Assembly (NCBI GenBank): GCA_027460605.1
Contig: JAPZAN010000107.1
Coordinates: 1-12,720 of the forward strand
Reading direction: 5' to 3'
Source of the DNA: Candidatus Methanoperedens sp.
Lineage (GTDB): Archaea > Halobacteriota > Methanosarcinia > Methanosarcinales > Methanoperedenaceae
DNA length: 12,720 nucleotides
Shown: positions 11,836-12,720 of the stretch, piece after piece
Position numbering within the stretch: position 1 is the stretch's first letter
Layout: every line of letters starts with the position of its first letter
Program-made: the position numbers and the translations under genes
The notes under the pieces: model-generated
Seen by the model: the letters and a program-made list of their open reading frames with translations, nothing else
Databases searched by the model: none
What the model was told of the DNA's origin: nothing

Positions 11836-12720
11836 ATATACTAAGGCGAGGTCGTCTCCAGGTCAAACAGGATGAAGACATAATGCGTTTCACATCATCT
11901 ATGGAAGCGGACAAACGGATATTCGACGCTGATATTGAAGTGGATAAAGCCCATGTTGTTATGCTAAAAGAGCAGGGCATAATAAAGGACAGCGAATGCT
12001 CAACCATCCTCTCAGGTCTTGATAAGATTCAAAAAGAAGGAATTTCAGCTCTTGATACCTCGTATGAAGATGTCCACATAGCCCTTGAAGCCCGGCTTAT
12101 TGAACTTGTTGGCGAGGATACGGGGGGGCGCATGCATTCGGGGCGCTCACGCAACGATGAGGTTGCAACATGCATACGCATCGCGCTGCGCACGGAACTC
12201 GTTTCCCTTTTAGAGGAAGTTCATACCCTTGTCGCAACGCTTGTCAAAACAGCAGAAGAAAATCCTGAAACCATCATGCCCGGATACACCCATACCCAGC
12301 ACGCCCAGCCAACCACACTGGCTCATCACCTCCTGGCGCACGCAAATGCGCTTTCGCGCGACATTGAAAGGATAAATATGGCTTTTGGTCGCACGAACCA
12401 GAACCCGCTCGGCGCTGCCGCATTTGCTTCAACAGGCTTTCCCATAAGCAGGGAGAGGACAACGGAACTCCTCGGGTTTGACTCTGCACTTTCGAATTCC
12501 ATGGATGCCGTAAGTACGCGCGATTTTATGATAGAAAGCCTGAGTTCTTTCTCCAATTTGATGACGGACTTAAGCCGCATGGCTGAAGAATTTGTCCTCT
12601 GGAGTTCATCCGAATTCGGTTTTATCGAGCTTGATGACAGGTATTCATCCACATCATCCATAATGCCGCAAAAGAAGAATCCCGATATCGCGGAACTTTT
12701 GCGCGCAAAGACGGGAACGG
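11832..12720 (+). CDS. argH: argininosuccinate lyase (partial, cut by window end)
   Basis: The 296 codons present cover about 60 percent of the enzyme. The N-terminus MNILRRGRL...DEDIMRFTSSMEADKRIFDADIEVDKAHVVML is typical of archaeal ArgH. Conserved blocks are GRMHSGRSRNDEVAT (about residues 99-113), PGYTHTQHAQPTTLAHH with the catalytic-region His (about 152-168), and the mobile loop SSTSSIMPQKKNPD (about 272-285) carrying the catalytic Ser of the fumarase/aspartase superfamily. The enzyme splits argininosuccinate into arginine and fumarate, the last step of arginine synthesis, as a cytoplasmic tetramer. There is no free ribosome binding site: the ATG is the 3' end of a 10-bp hairpin and overlaps the stop of the small upstream frame, so expression may depend on translation of that frame. 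Confidence 0.93.
   Translation, partial: MNILRRGRLQVKQDEDIMRFTSSMEADKRIFDADIEVDKAHVVMLKEQGIIKDSECSTILSGLDKIQKEGISALDTSYEDVHIALEARLIELVGEDTGGRMHSGRSRNDEVATCIRIALRTELVSLLEEVHTLVATLVKTAEENPETIMPGYTHTQHAQPTTLAHHLLAHANALSRDIERINMAFGRTNQNPLGAAAFASTGFPISRERTTELLGFDSALSNSMDAVSTRDFMIESLSSFSNLMTDLSRMAEEFVLWSSSEFGFIELDDRYSSTSSIMPQKKNPDIAELLRAKTGT

Noticed and set aside
11639..12007. Minus-strand 122-residue frame over the hairpin chain and the argH start
   Set aside because: It is antisense to the clearly coding argH, and the palindromes give open frames on both strands.

Overview
The window is archaeal, from a methanogen or methane-oxidizing relative; the order Methanosarcinales, possibly a Methanoperedens-like lineage, fits best, but this is inference from gene content. 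The main evidence is a run of genes typical of methanogens (methanogenesis marker 14, DUF1890, DUF1894), archaeosortase A, archaeal-type phosphatidylserine synthase and decarboxylase, a geranylgeranyl-reductase-family flavoprotein and an MptD-type dihydroneopterin aldolase. TATA boxes lie about 25-30 nt before several starts, some with little or no leader.

Layout. (1) Positions 1-1838 are an AT-rich accessory zone. It holds an imperfect palindrome built of 9-nt units, a short UPF0175 antitoxin followed by a broken toxin fragment, a small zinc-ribbon protein, a small one-helix membrane protein, and a DUF4258-like toxin paired with an antitoxin that joins a zinc ribbon to an AbrB/MazE-like domain. 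(2) Positions 1839-3431 encode an unknown 530-residue protein with coiled coils and a C-terminal membrane anchor. It starts directly at the stop codon of the DUF1894 gene. A decayed second copy of the DUF1894 3' end lies on its far side, which suggests this gene was inserted. (3) Positions 3432-6337 (minus strand) form a tight operon: TrmJ-like RNA methyltransferase, methanogenesis marker 14 (DUF2114), DUF1890, DUF1894. (4) Positions 6599-7492 (plus strand) hold an unknown AT-rich 297-residue gene with its own promoter, followed by strong hairpins in the convergent gap. (5) Positions 7680-11500 (minus strand) form a six-gene overlapping operon: small polytopic membrane protein, geranylgeranyl-reductase-like protein, artA, asd, pssA, mptD. 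(6) From 11577 rightwards (plus strand) lies a promoter, a chain of seven perfect or near-perfect hairpins inside a 73-codon Arg-rich reading frame, and then argH, cut by the window end. The argH start codon sits in the last hairpin and overlaps the stop of the small frame.

How the genes work together. The operon at 7680-11500 combines ether-lipid maturation (isoprenoid saturation, archaetidylserine and archaetidylethanolamine synthesis) with archaeosortase A, which processes PGF-CTERM-type surface proteins and is thought to depend on these lipids. MptD, of the tetrahydromethanopterin pathway, is at the end. The operon at 3432-6337 carries conserved but poorly understood genes of methanogens. 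The most unusual element is the hairpin chain before argH, which looks like a possible translational or attenuation control device. No tRNA, rRNA, CRISPR array or complete insertion sequence was seen, and no gap between genes exceeds about 300 bases.
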